Notes under the pieces: model-generated
Told to the model about the DNA's origin: nothing
Databases searched by the model: none
The model's input: the letters and a program-made list of their open reading frames with translations, nothing else
NCBI GenBank assembly: GCA_028285345.1
Contig: JANQPT010000044.1
Location: forward strand, 310,001-374,000
From: Planctomycetales bacterium
GTDB lineage: Bacteria; Planctomycetota; Planctomycetia; Planctomycetales; Planctomycetaceae
DNA: 64,000 nt
Direction of reading: 5' to 3'
Program-made: the position numbers and the translations under genes
In this document: positions 17,525 to 27,044 of the stretch, in pieces
Layout: the number at the start of each line of letters is the position of its first letter
Position numbering within the stretch: position 1 is the first letter of the stretch

Positions 17525-19336
17525 ATGAAGTTTGCCTGCCAAATCGCCGTTGTTCTCACGGCATTGATGTGTTCGCCGCTGAAGGCCGGCGACGTCGAAC
17601 TGAAGGTCGAAACGCCCATGACGCCCCCCAACTGGGCGCTCTTGGAACGGGAGTTGTTGCGGGCGAATGCGGCTGCGTGTGAGGAGTTCTTCGCCAAGTA
17701 CTTTGACGAGCGAGGCTACTTGCTGTGCGTGGAGCGGTGGGGTGGCGATGATGGGCCGGATGATGCGATCGAGAACTGCAACGACTGGCCGATTCTGCAT
17801 GCGCTTGGGGCTTCGGACAAAGTTTTGCAGATGTACAAGAAGGCGTGGGAGGGGCATCTGCGGCAGTACACTAAAGCGAAAACGGTCGACGTTCCCTTCG
17901 CCAGAGACGGCATGTACTACAAAGAGTTTCCCGTCATGTTCGATTGGCAGCACAACGGCGAGGGAATCTCGGTCTTCAATCTGCAAGGCCTCTCCGATCC
18001 GCAAGACATCAACTTCGGCCATCGCGTGCGGCGGTTTGCCGGGTTTTATATGGGCGAAGATCCCGGCGCGCCGAATTATGATCCGCAGCACAAGGTGATT
18101 CGCAGCATGATCAACGGCAGCCGCGGACCGCTGATGCGCAAAGCGACGGGGCTCGACTGGGCGGGCGACCCGATCGAGATCGAAAATCGCTTCGATCCCC
18201 GGCACGGCGAACGCAATTACCAAGAGATGTTTGATCACTTCAAGGACTACAACGACGTCGTGGGCGACCACCCGCTGAATTTGCTCTCGACGACGCTGGC
18301 GCTGAACGCCTATTTGCTGACCGGTGAGCAGAAATATCGCGATTGGCTGTTGGGCTACGTCGATGAATGGCACAAGCGGATGCAGGAGAACGGCGGCATC
18401 ATCCCCAGCAATATCGGCCTCGACGGCAAAATCGGCGGCGCGGCCGACGGCAAGTGGTACGGCGGCACCTACGGCTGGGGCTTTACCGTGGTCGTCCCGC
18501 AAACCGGCGCCCTCGCGCACCGCAACCGGACCTATTGGGGGTTCGTCGGCTTCATGAATGCCTACATGCTCACCGGCGACGACCGCTATCTGGAGGCGTG
18601 GCGGAAACAGATCGATCTCGTGAACGCCCAGAAAAAAACAATCGACGGCCAGGTGATGACCCCTCGCATGTACGGCGACGACGGGTGGTACAATTACGTG
18701 CCGCAGCCCTACAACTACAACGCCCGCGAGATCTACTTCCTGTCGATGAATCCCGAAGACCGCCGCCGCGTCGCAGGCGATGCGTGGTTCGAATACTTAG
18801 ACGGCAAGAATCCCGACTATCCCGAACGGGCGCTGCGGCAGGAGTTTGCCGTGCTCCGCAACAAGATCGAAGGCATGCGGGCCGACACGACCACTCCCGA
18901 CACGCGATTGGCTGACGACCCCATGCGATTCAATCCGGCTCCCGCCTCTGTTCGTACATTGCTGCAGCTGATGCAAGGGGGCTTGCAAGTCTCCCGGCGA
19001 GGGGCGGCACTGTTTTCGCGTTTGCGATACTTCGATCCGGTTCGCCGCCGCGCGGGGTTGCCTGAAGATGTGGCGGCGCTCGTCTCAAAGATGACTGACG
19101 ACGAAACCGTATTGACGCTCGTCAATTTGAATCAACAGCAGCCGCGCTCCGTGACGATTCAGGCGGGGGGCTACAGTGAGCACGAGTTTGTGTCGGTCGA
19201 ACAAGACGGAAAGGTCACCGCGGTCAATGGTCCGTTGCTGACAGTAACTCTCCTGCCGGGGGCGGGAACGGACCTCGTGTTGAAGATGAAGCGTCACGTG
19301 AACCAGCCGACGATGTCGTTTCCCTGGAGCCGTTGA
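17525..19336 (+). CDS. Large secreted protein of unknown function (helical toroid-like)
   Basis: The 603-residue product starts at an ATG with GGAGG 8 bases upstream and a signal peptide (KFACQIAVVLTALMCSPLKAG). Aromatic, helix-forming segments repeat through the protein (WPILHALGASDKVLQMYKKA, LALNAYLLTGEQKYRDWLLG, GFMNAYMLTGDDRYLEAWRK), the alternation expected in an alpha/alpha-toroid as found in many glycoside hydrolases and lyases. The C-terminal 120 residues look like a beta domain (ETVLTLVNLNQQQPRSVTIQ). I do not recognise the family. Its place among sialidase-like and uronate genes suggests polysaccharide processing, which is inference. Confidence 0.8.
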   Translation: MKFACQIAVVLTALMCSPLKAGDVELKVETPMTPPNWALLERELLRANAAACEEFFAKYFDERGYLLCVERWGGDDGPDDAIENCNDWPILHALGASDKVLQMYKKAWEGHLRQYTKAKTVDVPFARDGMYYKEFPVMFDWQHNGEGISVFNLQGLSDPQDINFGHRVRRFAGFYMGEDPGAPNYDPQHKVIRSMINGSRGPLMRKATGLDWAGDPIEIENRFDPRHGERNYQEMFDHFKDYNDVVGDHPLNLLSTTLALNAYLLTGEQKYRDWLLGYVDEWHKRMQENGGIIPSNIGLDGKIGGAADGKWYGGTYGWGFTVVVPQTGALAHRNRTYWGFVGFMNAYMLTGDDRYLEAWRKQIDLVNAQKKTIDGQVMTPRMYGDDGWYNYVPQPYNYNAREIYFLSMNPEDRRRVAGDAWFEYLDGKNPDYPERALRQEFAVLRNKIEGMRADTTTPDTRLADDPMRFNPAPASVRTLLQLMQGGLQVSRRGAALFSRLRYFDPVRRRAGLPEDVAALVSKMTDDETVLTLVNLNQQQPRSVTIQAGGYSEHEFVSVEQDGKVTAVNGPLLTVTLLPGAGTDLVLKMKRHVNQPTMSFPWSR

Positions 19337-19366
19337 TCATTCTCGCAACGACGAACGGGACTCGCC

Positions 19367-20215
19367 ATGATCTTCGACATCCACAGCCACACTTGGGCCT
19401 TTCCCAACCATTTTGGAGACGACTTTCGTCGTCAGGCACAGCGTCGCGCGAAGGCGGGAGTGGAACTTGATCTTACGGTGCGTTACGAAGATTACCGAGC
19501 GGCCGCGCCGGACGAGGTGCGGACCGTCGTCTTCGGCGGCAAGGCCCGGCTGAGCGGACTGTGGGTCGACGATCATTACGTCGCCAACTACGTCGAGCGG
19601 CACGGCGATGACGTGGTCGGGTTCCTGTCGGTCGATCCCACACAGCCGCGCTGGACCGACGAAATGCGCGAAGGCTTCGAGATGATGGGGCTGTGTGGCA
19701 TCAAGCTGCTGCCGATGTACGCCGGCTTTTTTCCGCACGATCAATTGCTCGATCCCCTCTGGAAGTTCGCGTCCGAGCACCGCTTGCCGGTATTGCTGCA
19801 CACGGGAACGACGTTCATCGCACAGGCGCCGCTGGAATGCACGCTGCCGCGTCATCTGGACATCGTGGCGACGCGGTTTCCCGACGTGAAGATCGTCTTG
19901 GCTCATCTCGGCCACCCGTACGAAGGAGAATGCGTCGCGGTCATTCGCAAGCACGACAACGTTTACGCCGACATCAGCGCTCTGCATTACCGGCCGTTTC
20001 AGTTCTATCACAGCTTGATGCTGGTCCAGGAATACGGAGTTTGGGACAAGTTGCTGTTCGGGACCGACTATCCATTTACCACCGTCAACGCCACGCTGGA
20101 TGGACTGCGGGGGCTTAACGAAATGCTCGTCGGAACGGCGCTGCCGCTGCTGGATTTCGAGGAGATTGAGCGGATGATTACCCGCGACAGTTTTGAACTG
20201 CTGGGAATCAGTTAA
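19367..20215 (+). CDS. Amidohydrolase-2 family metal-dependent hydrolase
   Basis: The 282-residue protein follows the secreted 603-residue gene by 30 bases. It has the TIM-barrel metal site of the amidohydrolase-2/ACMSD group: FDIHSHTW (HxH on strand 1), LLHTGTTF, VLAHLGHPY and LLFGTDYPF (final Asp). No signal peptide is present, so it is cytoplasmic. Related enzymes hydrolyse lactones or decarboxylate aromatic acids; a lactonase role in sugar breakdown would suit the neighbourhood but is not shown. Confidence 0.86.
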   Translation: MIFDIHSHTWAFPNHFGDDFRRQAQRRAKAGVELDLTVRYEDYRAAAPDEVRTVVFGGKARLSGLWVDDHYVANYVERHGDDVVGFLSVDPTQPRWTDEMREGFEMMGLCGIKLLPMYAGFFPHDQLLDPLWKFASEHRLPVLLHTGTTFIAQAPLECTLPRHLDIVATRFPDVKIVLAHLGHPYEGECVAVIRKHDNVYADISALHYRPFQFYHSLMLVQEYGVWDKLLFGTDYPFTTVNATLDGLRGLNEMLVGTALPLLDFEEIERMITRDSFELLGIS

Positions 20216-20638
20216 CGGTTTCTGGCTGAGGTCTTTAACGCAGAGGCGCAGAGGCGGGGAGTCGCCAAGAAATGTAGGTCAGGCACGCTCTGTCGCGTTC
20301 GCCAAAATGTTTACCACAAGACAGTGTCATCGCAGGTGCGCCATTCAATGAACCATGCCTGACGCGCTGTGGGGTGTCCTTACCTCGGCTTCAGTCGGCT
20401 GAAGAATTTAACGCCAAGGCGCAGAGACGCAAGGACGCAGAGAAATATAGAATCTGAGATTGACAAGCCGCCGGTTCTAGAACGTATCGACTTCCTGAGC
20501 AAGTCCTCTGCGTCCTTGCGTCTCTGCGGCTCTGCGTTAAGTTTTTCAAAGTGTGATCGTTGCGGAAGCACGCGACTCAATTCAAAATAACTGCAGAAAT
20601 TCCACGCGACTTTCTCAGGCGAACCACGACAATCTGCC
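20216..20638. other. Intergenic stretch rich in inverted repeats
   Basis: Contains a degenerate repeat unit at 20234-20260 (TTTAACGCAGAGGCGCAGAG), a GTCAGGCA / TGCCTGAC inverted pair (about 20278 and 20355), and the strong 35-bp inverted pair annotated separately. No gene is evident. Confidence 0.6.
20408..20540. repeat. 35-bp inverted repeat of the ACGCAAGGACGCAGAG type
   Basis: The left arm (20408-20442) and the right arm (20506-20540, read on the other strand) match at 32 of 35 positions; both share CGCAGAGACGCAAGGACGCA. The 63-base spacer has no open frame of interest. Repeats of this wording occur dispersed in many bacterial genomes, planctomycetes included, usually between genes. Confidence 0.8.
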
Positions 20639-21271
20639 ATGACCGAATCGAATGTCTATCCCGATTGGCCCGATGGGGAATTGCCGCCCGAACCGGAACT
20701 CCCTTATCCCGACGTGCACGCTCACTGGGACGCGCTGCATGCGCTTCCGCGCATCGACGAAACCGCCTGGGTCGCGCCGGGGGCGGTCGTCACTGGCCGC
20801 GTGCGAATGAAGGCCCGCAGTTCCGTCTGGTACAACTGTGTGCTGCGTGGCGACAACGAATTCATCGAACTGGGCGAGGAGACCAACGTGCAGGACGGAT
20901 CGGTGCTGCACATCGATCCCGGCTATCCTTGCATCCTCGGAAACCGCGTGACGCTGGGACACATGGCGATCGTGCATGCCTCGGTCGTCGAAGACGGGGC
21001 TTTGATTGCGATTGGAGCAAAGGTGCTCAGCCGCTGCGTGATCGGGACCGGCGCGCTCATCGCCGCGGGTGCGATTGTGCTGGAAGACACGAAAGTGCCG
21101 CCGCACACACTCTGGGCGGGCTGCCCGGCGCGTCAGGTCAAGGAATTGAACGAAGGACAACAGGCCCGGCTGGCGCGGACGTACCGGCATTACGTGAACA
21201 ATACCGCGATTCATCTGGCCCGCTATGGACGGGCGCACATCGACGCCATTGTCCGCGGCGAGATTACTTGA
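20639..21271 (+). CDS. Gamma-carbonic anhydrase family hexapeptide protein
   Basis: The 210-residue protein has a left-handed beta-helix built from hexapeptide repeats (for example VAPGAVVTGRV, LIAIGAKVLSRCVIGTGALIAAG). Three histidines sit where gamma-carbonic anhydrases bind zinc: VLHID (H91), LGHMAIVHA (H108, H113), next to TNVQDGSVL. A 40-residue extension precedes the helix. It may hydrate CO2 or be a non-catalytic YrdA/PaaY-type relative. Its stop overlaps the convergent symporter gene by 8 bases. Confidence 0.88.
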   Translation: MTESNVYPDWPDGELPPEPELPYPDVHAHWDALHALPRIDETAWVAPGAVVTGRVRMKARSSVWYNCVLRGDNEFIELGEETNVQDGSVLHIDPGYPCILGNRVTLGHMAIVHASVVEDGALIAIGAKVLSRCVIGTGALIAAGAIVLEDTKVPPHTLWAGCPARQVKELNEGQQARLARTYRHYVNNTAIHLARYGRAHIDAIVRGEIT

Positions 21272-23162
21272 AGTAGAACATCAGAAATACTGCCAGCCCG
21301 CTGAGCAACCCAGCCCACAAGCGGTCTTCACTGATCCACAGCATGATCGCCGAGCGTTTCGCGTCCGAGCCGCCGGCAGCCACGCGGCGCGCGATCGATT
21401 TTGACGCCGCTCGCACAAAGAGGACTAGCGTCCACAGATACGCCAAACTTCCCGACAGCAGGGGAGAGAGCGTGTCGCTGTATAGCAAACCTCCCAGCAC
21501 GGCGAAAACGGCAACCGACAGGCCGATTCCCCAAAATACGTGCCGCAAGTCCTCCGGGCTGTGCCCCCCCAGATCGGTCCAGACATAGCGTTCCTTTTCC
21601 GGATCCCGCGGCGTCATCAAGGAAACGATAACGTAGACGATCGCGCTCAGCCCCAGCACAAATACAACGCGGTGTAGGAAGCAGAGTTCTGAGCCAAGAT
21701 ACCGAATGACGGGTGACTCGGGCGACGTGCCGACATATTGGTTGTATCCAGATTCGACGCCCCATGAAAAGACGACGCCGGCGATAATGGCGGCAAAGCC
21801 GGCGGCTGGAGTGCCCCGCCTCCAAAACATGCCCAGCGCAAACGCCACCAACAGACCGGGAGTAAAGTAGTTTTGGTAGTCCGCCACCTGCAAGAAGAAA
21901 TTATCGGATGAATTGGGATCCAACAGGAACAACGCGATGAATGCGGCAAGCGCCACAAACACCACGATTGAAATCCGCCCCACCCAAATCAATTGCCGGT
22001 CGTCGGCCTCCGGATTGAGATGCCGCTTGTAGATGTCAACAGCTACGATCGTTGCCGCCGAGTTCATCATCGAGTCCACCGAAGAAAGAATCGCTCCGAT
22101 CACGCCGGCGGAAATGATTCCAACAAGACCGTAACCGGCGGGAATAATCATCTTTACCAGTTCGGTAAAGACTTCATCGGGTTCGACCGTCATATCCAGG
22201 TTTTGGCTGAACAGGTAATACGCGGCGATCCCGCCGCAGATGCTGAAGAATGGAATCGTCAGCTTCAAAAAGCCGGCGGTCACGATGCCCAACCGTGCCT
22301 CTGAGTCGCTGCGAGCGCCTAAAGCGCGCTGCACGATGAATTGATTCGTGCCCCAATAAAAGCAGTGCATGGCCATCAAACCGGTCAGCACCCCCGTCCA
22401 CGGAAGTTTGGAGTGGTTCACCGGTAAGTACAGGTGCATCTTAGAAGCGTCGCCAGCCTCCGCGTCCAGCCGCATCATTTCACCCCACCCACCTAAACGA
22501 TCAAAGGTGAGCCACGCGACCAAAAGTCCGGCGACAAGCAAGATGACGGATTGCAGCACATCGGTCATGATCACCGCTTTCAGCCCGCCCTGAATCGTGT
22601 AAATTGCGGCAATCACAGCCAGCGCGATCACAAATCCGACATAGTATTCCGAGCTCACCTGCAGATTGGTGTTGAGACCTTCGTTCACTTTGACGACGGC
22701 GTCGCCACCCAGCACGAGACAGATTGAGCGAGCGCCAATGTACAGTCCTTGCGACATATGCACGCCGACCATAATGATCAGCATGATTAGGGCGTAGCTG
22801 ATGCGGCTTCGCTCGTCGTAGCGTTTCTCCAAGTATTCGGAGAGCGTATACAGATTCAGCTTGCGGTAGACCGGCAGAAATCCATAACAGAGCAGCATCA
22901 ATCCGGCAATCGCGCCGAGTTCATAGTGGCTCTGCGCGAAACCGAAACTGAAGCCGACCCCCATCATGCCCACCATATGGTTGGCGCTGACGTTGCTGCC
23001 GAAGATCGAACCGGCGACTCCCCACCAGCGGACGTTGCGGCCCGCCAAATAGTAGTCGCTCGATGTCTCTTCCTTGCGGCCGGCGTAGAGACCAATCCCC
23101 ATCACGGCCGCTAAGGTTGCAAAGAAAATGCCCAAATCGAGCGGCGTGAAGAAATTGCCCAT
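21264..23162 (-). CDS. Sodium:solute symporter (SSS family)
   Basis: The 632-residue membrane protein has at least 13 hydrophobic segments. Family features include DYYLAGRNVRWWGVAGSIFGSNVSANHMVG near the N-terminus, LYTLSEYLEKRYD and LSSVDSMMNSAATIVAVDIYKRH in the sodium-binding region. SSS transporters use sodium to import sugars, amino acids or vitamins across the inner membrane; SGLT-like members fit the long C-terminal extension (residues about 520-632). Substrate is not determinable, though sugar would suit the preceding cluster. Confidence 0.93.
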   Translation of the reverse strand: MGNFFTPLDLGIFFATLAAVMGIGLYAGRKEETSSDYYLAGRNVRWWGVAGSIFGSNVSANHMVGMMGVGFSFGFAQSHYELGAIAGLMLLCYGFLPVYRKLNLYTLSEYLEKRYDERSRISYALIMLIIMVGVHMSQGLYIGARSICLVLGGDAVVKVNEGLNTNLQVSSEYYVGFVIALAVIAAIYTIQGGLKAVIMTDVLQSVILLVAGLLVAWLTFDRLGGWGEMMRLDAEAGDASKMHLYLPVNHSKLPWTGVLTGLMAMHCFYWGTNQFIVQRALGARSDSEARLGIVTAGFLKLTIPFFSICGGIAAYYLFSQNLDMTVEPDEVFTELVKMIIPAGYGLVGIISAGVIGAILSSVDSMMNSAATIVAVDIYKRHLNPEADDRQLIWVGRISIVVFVALAAFIALFLLDPNSSDNFFLQVADYQNYFTPGLLVAFALGMFWRRGTPAAGFAAIIAGVVFSWGVESGYNQYVGTSPESPVIRYLGSELCFLHRVVFVLGLSAIVYVIVSLMTPRDPEKERYVWTDLGGHSPEDLRHVFWGIGLSVAVFAVLGGLLYSDTLSPLLSGSLAYLWTLVLFVRAASKSIARRVAAGGSDAKRSAIMLWISEDRLWAGLLSGLAVFLMFYFK

Positions 23163-23238
23163 GTGAGTCTGCGGCCTTCAATCATCGATGAGTCAATGCA
23201 AAAATGAAAGCGCCCATCATGACCGCAAAGGGGCCAAC

Positions 23239-24186
23239 TTACCAGTATTTCTCGAAATGAATATTGCCCGGTTGGCCGGTTTGATCGGCGGCAAAGCCGC
23301 GGCCTTCCAAAAGCTCAATCACGCCGGTCGTCTCCGGATAGACCTTGCGGCCCTCCTCAACCGTCGGGATCCCAATCATCGCCGGGTTGCCGCACAGATA
23401 AACGTGCGTTCGGGCGGGATCGAGATCGTAACCGAGCGTCCCTTCCAATTTGCCTGACGAGATAAACTCCTGCAGGTATTCCTTGCCCACAAAGTTGGGA
23501 TGCGATGTGTCGACATTCTCCGGTTCGCGGGTCGTCATCGGGCAGTATGAGTAGTTTGCAAACTGCTCGGTCAGTTTTTGATGCGTTTCCAGATAAGCCA
23601 AATCGCTGCGATAGCGGACGCAAACGGCGCTGAGAATTCGGCCGCGATGCCCCCGGCTAAGCAACTCCGCCAACATGGCATTGTGAGGTGCCTCTCCGGT
23701 GCCCGTTGCCAGAAACAGCACGTCGTCGTCGTCTTGGACCGCCTCTAACGTGTAGTGACCGGTGATTTTGGGACCAAGATACAACCGCGCTCCCTCTTGC
23801 AATTGAAACAACCGCGGCGTCAGCGCCGGAGGTTTCTTGTCGGCGACACGGACCAGGGCGATATAGAATTCCAAATACCCCCGTTCTCCGGCCGTTTGCA
23901 AGTTCTCGCCGTTGAGCAGCGAACACGAAATCGAATACGCGCGCTTCACCAGCTTTTCGCGTTCCGATTCGCTGAGATGTTCCACCTGCGTGTCGGGACT
24001 ACGGGGTTCCCAATTCCCCAGACCGACAATCGTGTATTGTCCGCCTTGGAACTCGGGGAGCGGATCGTCGGGCTGAATGTTGATGACCATCAGCTCATCA
24101 TGGATCAGCCTCAACCGCGAGACCGTCGCGTTGTAATGTCGTTTCCGCAGTTTTTCGATATATTCCTCGGAAAACGTATCTTGCAT
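23239..24186 (-). CDS. Ferredoxin-NADP(+) reductase
   Basis: The 315-residue protein has an FAD-binding barrel (RAYSISCSLLN, the RxYS FAD motif; ARLYLGPKITGHYTL) followed by an NADP domain (LFLATGTGEAPHNAMLAEL, then VCVRYRSDLAYLE and VYLCGNPAMIG). The C-terminus ends in aromatic EKYW, as in plant-type and bacterial Fpr proteins where the last residue stacks on FAD. It transfers electrons between ferredoxin or flavodoxin and NADP(H). It lies 76 bases upstream of the symporter but need not be functionally linked to it. Confidence 0.92.
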   Translation of the reverse strand: MQDTFSEEYIEKLRKRHYNATVSRLRLIHDELMVINIQPDDPLPEFQGGQYTIVGLGNWEPRSPDTQVEHLSESEREKLVKRAYSISCSLLNGENLQTAGERGYLEFYIALVRVADKKPPALTPRLFQLQEGARLYLGPKITGHYTLEAVQDDDDVLFLATGTGEAPHNAMLAELLSRGHRGRILSAVCVRYRSDLAYLETHQKLTEQFANYSYCPMTTREPENVDTSHPNFVGKEYLQEFISSGKLEGTLGYDLDPARTHVYLCGNPAMIGIPTVEEGRKVYPETTGVIELLEGRGFAADQTGQPGNIHFEKYW

Positions 24187-24341
24187 GAGTGGTTCAGTAT
24201 TGAAGAGTATTGGTAGACCGAAACACGCCGTTCAGGCGGAGGTTGCTCCGCGTCGATTGCCTTTCGCGACGCGGCTTGCGGCGGATTGACCGATTCGTCT
24301 ATGTACCGTCAACGAAGATCGGCCGCAAGTGGACAAGTCAT

Positions 24342-25256
24342 TCAACGGTTTTCTGCTCGGCGGGATAGCAAGCCGCGCTCTTTCATCCAGGCGGCACACA
24401 ACTCCGGCCAAGCGGAAGCCGCATGGTCTGGTTTCCCCAGTCCTAATCCGTGCCGGCCTTTTTCAAAAACATGGAGCTCTGCGGGAACCTTATGTTTCTT
24501 GCAGGCTAAGTAGAATGCGATGCTGTTTTCGGCAGGCACGGCCTTGTCGCCCGTCGTATGCCACAAGAAAACCGGCGGTGTCTGAGCAGTGACCTGTTTT
24601 TCGCTGGAGAGTTCATCCAGCAAACGCTGCGGTGGATCCTCTCCCAACAGGTTCCGCCGCGAACCTTTGTGCGTAAACGGCTCGGTCATCGAGATAACCG
24701 GATAGCACATCACCGCAAAGTCGGGCCGGCAGCTGACGCGTTCAATCGGATCGGGCGATTGCGGATCGCCTCGATCGAAGTGGGTGGCTGCCGTGGATGT
24801 TAAGTGTCCTCCAGCTGAGAATCCCAGGATGCCGATCCGCTGCGGATCGATTCCCAGTCTGTCGGCACGGCTGCGAACTGTGCGAATCGCACGCTGGGCG
24901 TCCTGCAGCGGGGCAGGGTGGCGATAACGCGGACCCAATCGATAACGCAACACCACTCCGGTAACCCCCAGCGAATTCAGCCAGCGGGCCACGTCGTCGC
25001 CTTCGTAGTCTGCCGCCAACCCGCCGTAACCTCCGCCGGGACAAACGATGACCGCTGCGCCGTTAAGTTTTGTCTGCTCAGGGAGAAAGAACGCCACAGT
25101 CGGTTTGTCCGCCGTGTCGGCGCCGACCGCTCCGGGGGCCCCATTCGGCCAGAGAAGCTCCTGTGCAGGATCTGCGGCAAAAATCGGCTCGGTCGCGAGA
25201 GCGAGCAGTGTAAAAACCCAAAACCACCTCGTCTTGGAGCCCGGATAGGACGACAT
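24342..25256 (-). CDS. Secreted alpha/beta hydrolase, acetyl-esterase type
   Basis: The 304-residue product starts at MSSYPGSKTR with a signal peptide ending near IFAAD. It has the complete serine-hydrolase triad: GFSAGG (S147), TTGDKAVP (D237) and KGRHGLG (H269), plus VCPGGGYGG for the oxyanion hole. This is the BD-FAE/Axe-like esterase type that removes acetyl groups from xylan-like polysaccharides. An alternative start lies 8 codons upstream. Periplasmic location is expected. Confidence 0.9.
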   Translation of the reverse strand: MSSYPGSKTRWFWVFTLLALATEPIFAADPAQELLWPNGAPGAVGADTADKPTVAFFLPEQTKLNGAAVIVCPGGGYGGLAADYEGDDVARWLNSLGVTGVVLRYRLGPRYRHPAPLQDAQRAIRTVRSRADRLGIDPQRIGILGFSAGGHLTSTAATHFDRGDPQSPDPIERVSCRPDFAVMCYPVISMTEPFTHKGSRRNLLGEDPPQRLLDELSSEKQVTAQTPPVFLWHTTGDKAVPAENSIAFYLACKKHKVPAELHVFEKGRHGLGLGKPDHAASAWPELCAAWMKERGLLSRRAENR

Positions 25257-25589
25257 GAATCGTTCTCCCGATCGTCTCAAGCAGTCCTCACATCGCGAGA
25301 CTGCCGGATTGCTGATTGAATCGCCCGCGATGTAATTTCTCGGACGTTTTTCCGCGTGCCTGATGATAGCGATTTTGATTCTGTTTCACTAAAATAGGCC
25401 CTTTTCAATGCCAGAATAGTAAACACAGGTGGGGCGTCAAGACTTAGAATTCGGACGATTCAACGAGAACAGAAGCACGAATCCACATACGGTTGGTGCG
25501 GCGTTCCTCTGGATATCCTTCGAAAACTAGGCCTGCCAAGGCACTGGGTCTTTATCCAACGGATTTATACAACTTCGGAGCGAATCGGA
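25257..25589. other. Divergent intergenic stretch
   Basis: Lies between the divergent esterase and leucine-rich-repeat genes and should hold both promoters. It is fairly A/T-rich around 25370-25440. I see no palindrome, RNA or coding frame. Confidence 0.4.
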
Positions 25590-26951
25590 ATGTCTGAACA
25601 GAATTCGAGCGGCCCGGCGGAGTCGAACTCCAGTTCGAATCGGGCGGTCATTATCGTGGTTCTCGTCATCGGCTTAATACTTGGCGGGTGGCTGGGCTGG
25701 GCGTATACGCAGGCCAATTCCTATGTGACCAAGAAAGACGAGGTGCGGAAGCTCGTCAAATCGCTGGGCGGAACGGTTAAAAAAATTGGACTCTCCGGCG
25801 AGCCTTCCCCGGATAGCAACCGGGTCGTTCGCGAACTCGGTGCCGGAGAGAACCAGGAAGTCTTGTGGCGGGTCGATCTGACGGGCAGCAAGGCGACGAC
25901 GGACGATCTCAAGTCCATTTGCGAAAGCGATTGGATCCGCAGCCTGAAGCTATCGGGCAAGCAGATCGATGACAGCACAATCGACGAGATTGTGAAACTC
26001 GAAAAACTCCGCGAGTTGTCGCTGACCGAGACCGCGGTCACGGACGCTGGAATCGAAAAACTGTCCGCGCTCAAACGTCTGATCAAGCTCGATACGTCCG
26101 GATCAGCGGTCACATATGCCGGATTGGCGAAATTGGATCAGGCCCTGGAGGGATCGAACTTCGAAGAGCAATTGGCGATGAAGCGTAGGCAGAACGACGG
26201 TCAGATCCTCGTCGATGTCGCTTCAACGGAGTTCGACGAGAAACAGGTTGACGAAAAGAACCTGTTGCTTGATCCGCCAAATCGGGCGACACGAATTCAA
26301 ATCTCGATGAAGGATCAGTTGACCGCGGACGAGATCGAACCAATCGCCCACTTGACCGGCGCCACCTATTTCTTTGCCGCAGGCACTAATTTCCCAAATG
26401 GATTGGGATTTGTCAGTAATTTGAGGTCCGTTGAAGACTTTAGCTCTATCGGGGGCAATGCAACCGATGGCGACGTAAGCCATGTCGCTAAGTTGCCGAA
26501 TCTCAAGAGAGTCACGCTTCTCGGTGATTTTTCGGACGACGGATTGGCTGTTCTCAAGAATGCACAGAATCTGGAGTTCGCTCGGCTTAGCGGCGCAAAG
26601 ATCACTCCTGCGGCATTGGCACACTTCAAAGGTTTGCCGAAACTGCGCGAATTGGATTTGGCATTTGCCGCCGACCCGAGCAATTCGACCGATCGAGCCC
26701 AGCCTACGAAAGAAACGATCGAGCAGACCAAGGGCGAACTGAGCGCGCTTGAGAGTATCCCCAATTTGAAGCGAGTCAAGATTTGGGGAACGCTGGTTGT
26801 CAACGAGTCACTGTCGCCGCTCGGAAAGTTGAAGGGCTTGCAAGAATTGGAATTGGACAAACGGACCATCAGTCAAGAAGCAAGGGATCGTTTGGCACAA
26901 GAAATGCCGAATTGTGAGATCACTCTCACGGAGCCTAAGCCGGATCGGTAA
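25590..26951 (+). CDS. Membrane-anchored leucine-rich-repeat protein
   Basis: The 453-residue protein has a Ser/Asn-rich N-terminus, one transmembrane segment at about residues 19-40 (AVIIVVLVIGLILGGWLGWAY) and a long extracytoplasmic part. That part carries leucine-rich repeats of the planctomycete kind (LEKLRELSLTETAVTDAGIE, LSALKRLIKLDTSGSAVTYAGL, LPNLKRVTLLGDFSDDGL, LPKLRELDLAF, LKGLQELELDK). GGAG lies 9 bases before the ATG. Likely a protein-interaction scaffold at the cell envelope; partners unknown. Confidence 0.87.
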   Translation: MSEQNSSGPAESNSSSNRAVIIVVLVIGLILGGWLGWAYTQANSYVTKKDEVRKLVKSLGGTVKKIGLSGEPSPDSNRVVRELGAGENQEVLWRVDLTGSKATTDDLKSICESDWIRSLKLSGKQIDDSTIDEIVKLEKLRELSLTETAVTDAGIEKLSALKRLIKLDTSGSAVTYAGLAKLDQALEGSNFEEQLAMKRRQNDGQILVDVASTEFDEKQVDEKNLLLDPPNRATRIQISMKDQLTADEIEPIAHLTGATYFFAAGTNFPNGLGFVSNLRSVEDFSSIGGNATDGDVSHVAKLPNLKRVTLLGDFSDDGLAVLKNAQNLEFARLSGAKITPAALAHFKGLPKLRELDLAFAADPSNSTDRAQPTKETIEQTKGELSALESIPNLKRVKIWGTLVVNESLSPLGKLKGLQELELDKRTISQEARDRLAQEMPNCEITLTEPKPDR

Positions 26952-27044
26952 GATCGTTGAGCAACCGTTCAGCCCAATCAGCTCCGTCGAGCCATGAGTC
27001 TTGCGCAGTCCCGGTGGGAATCCTCTGTTGAATAGGGGGGCGCG

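Noticed and set aside
16073..20215. Possible mobile or phage origin of the sugar locus
   Set aside because: No integrase, transposase, attachment site or tRNA is seen and composition does not differ clearly from the surroundings.
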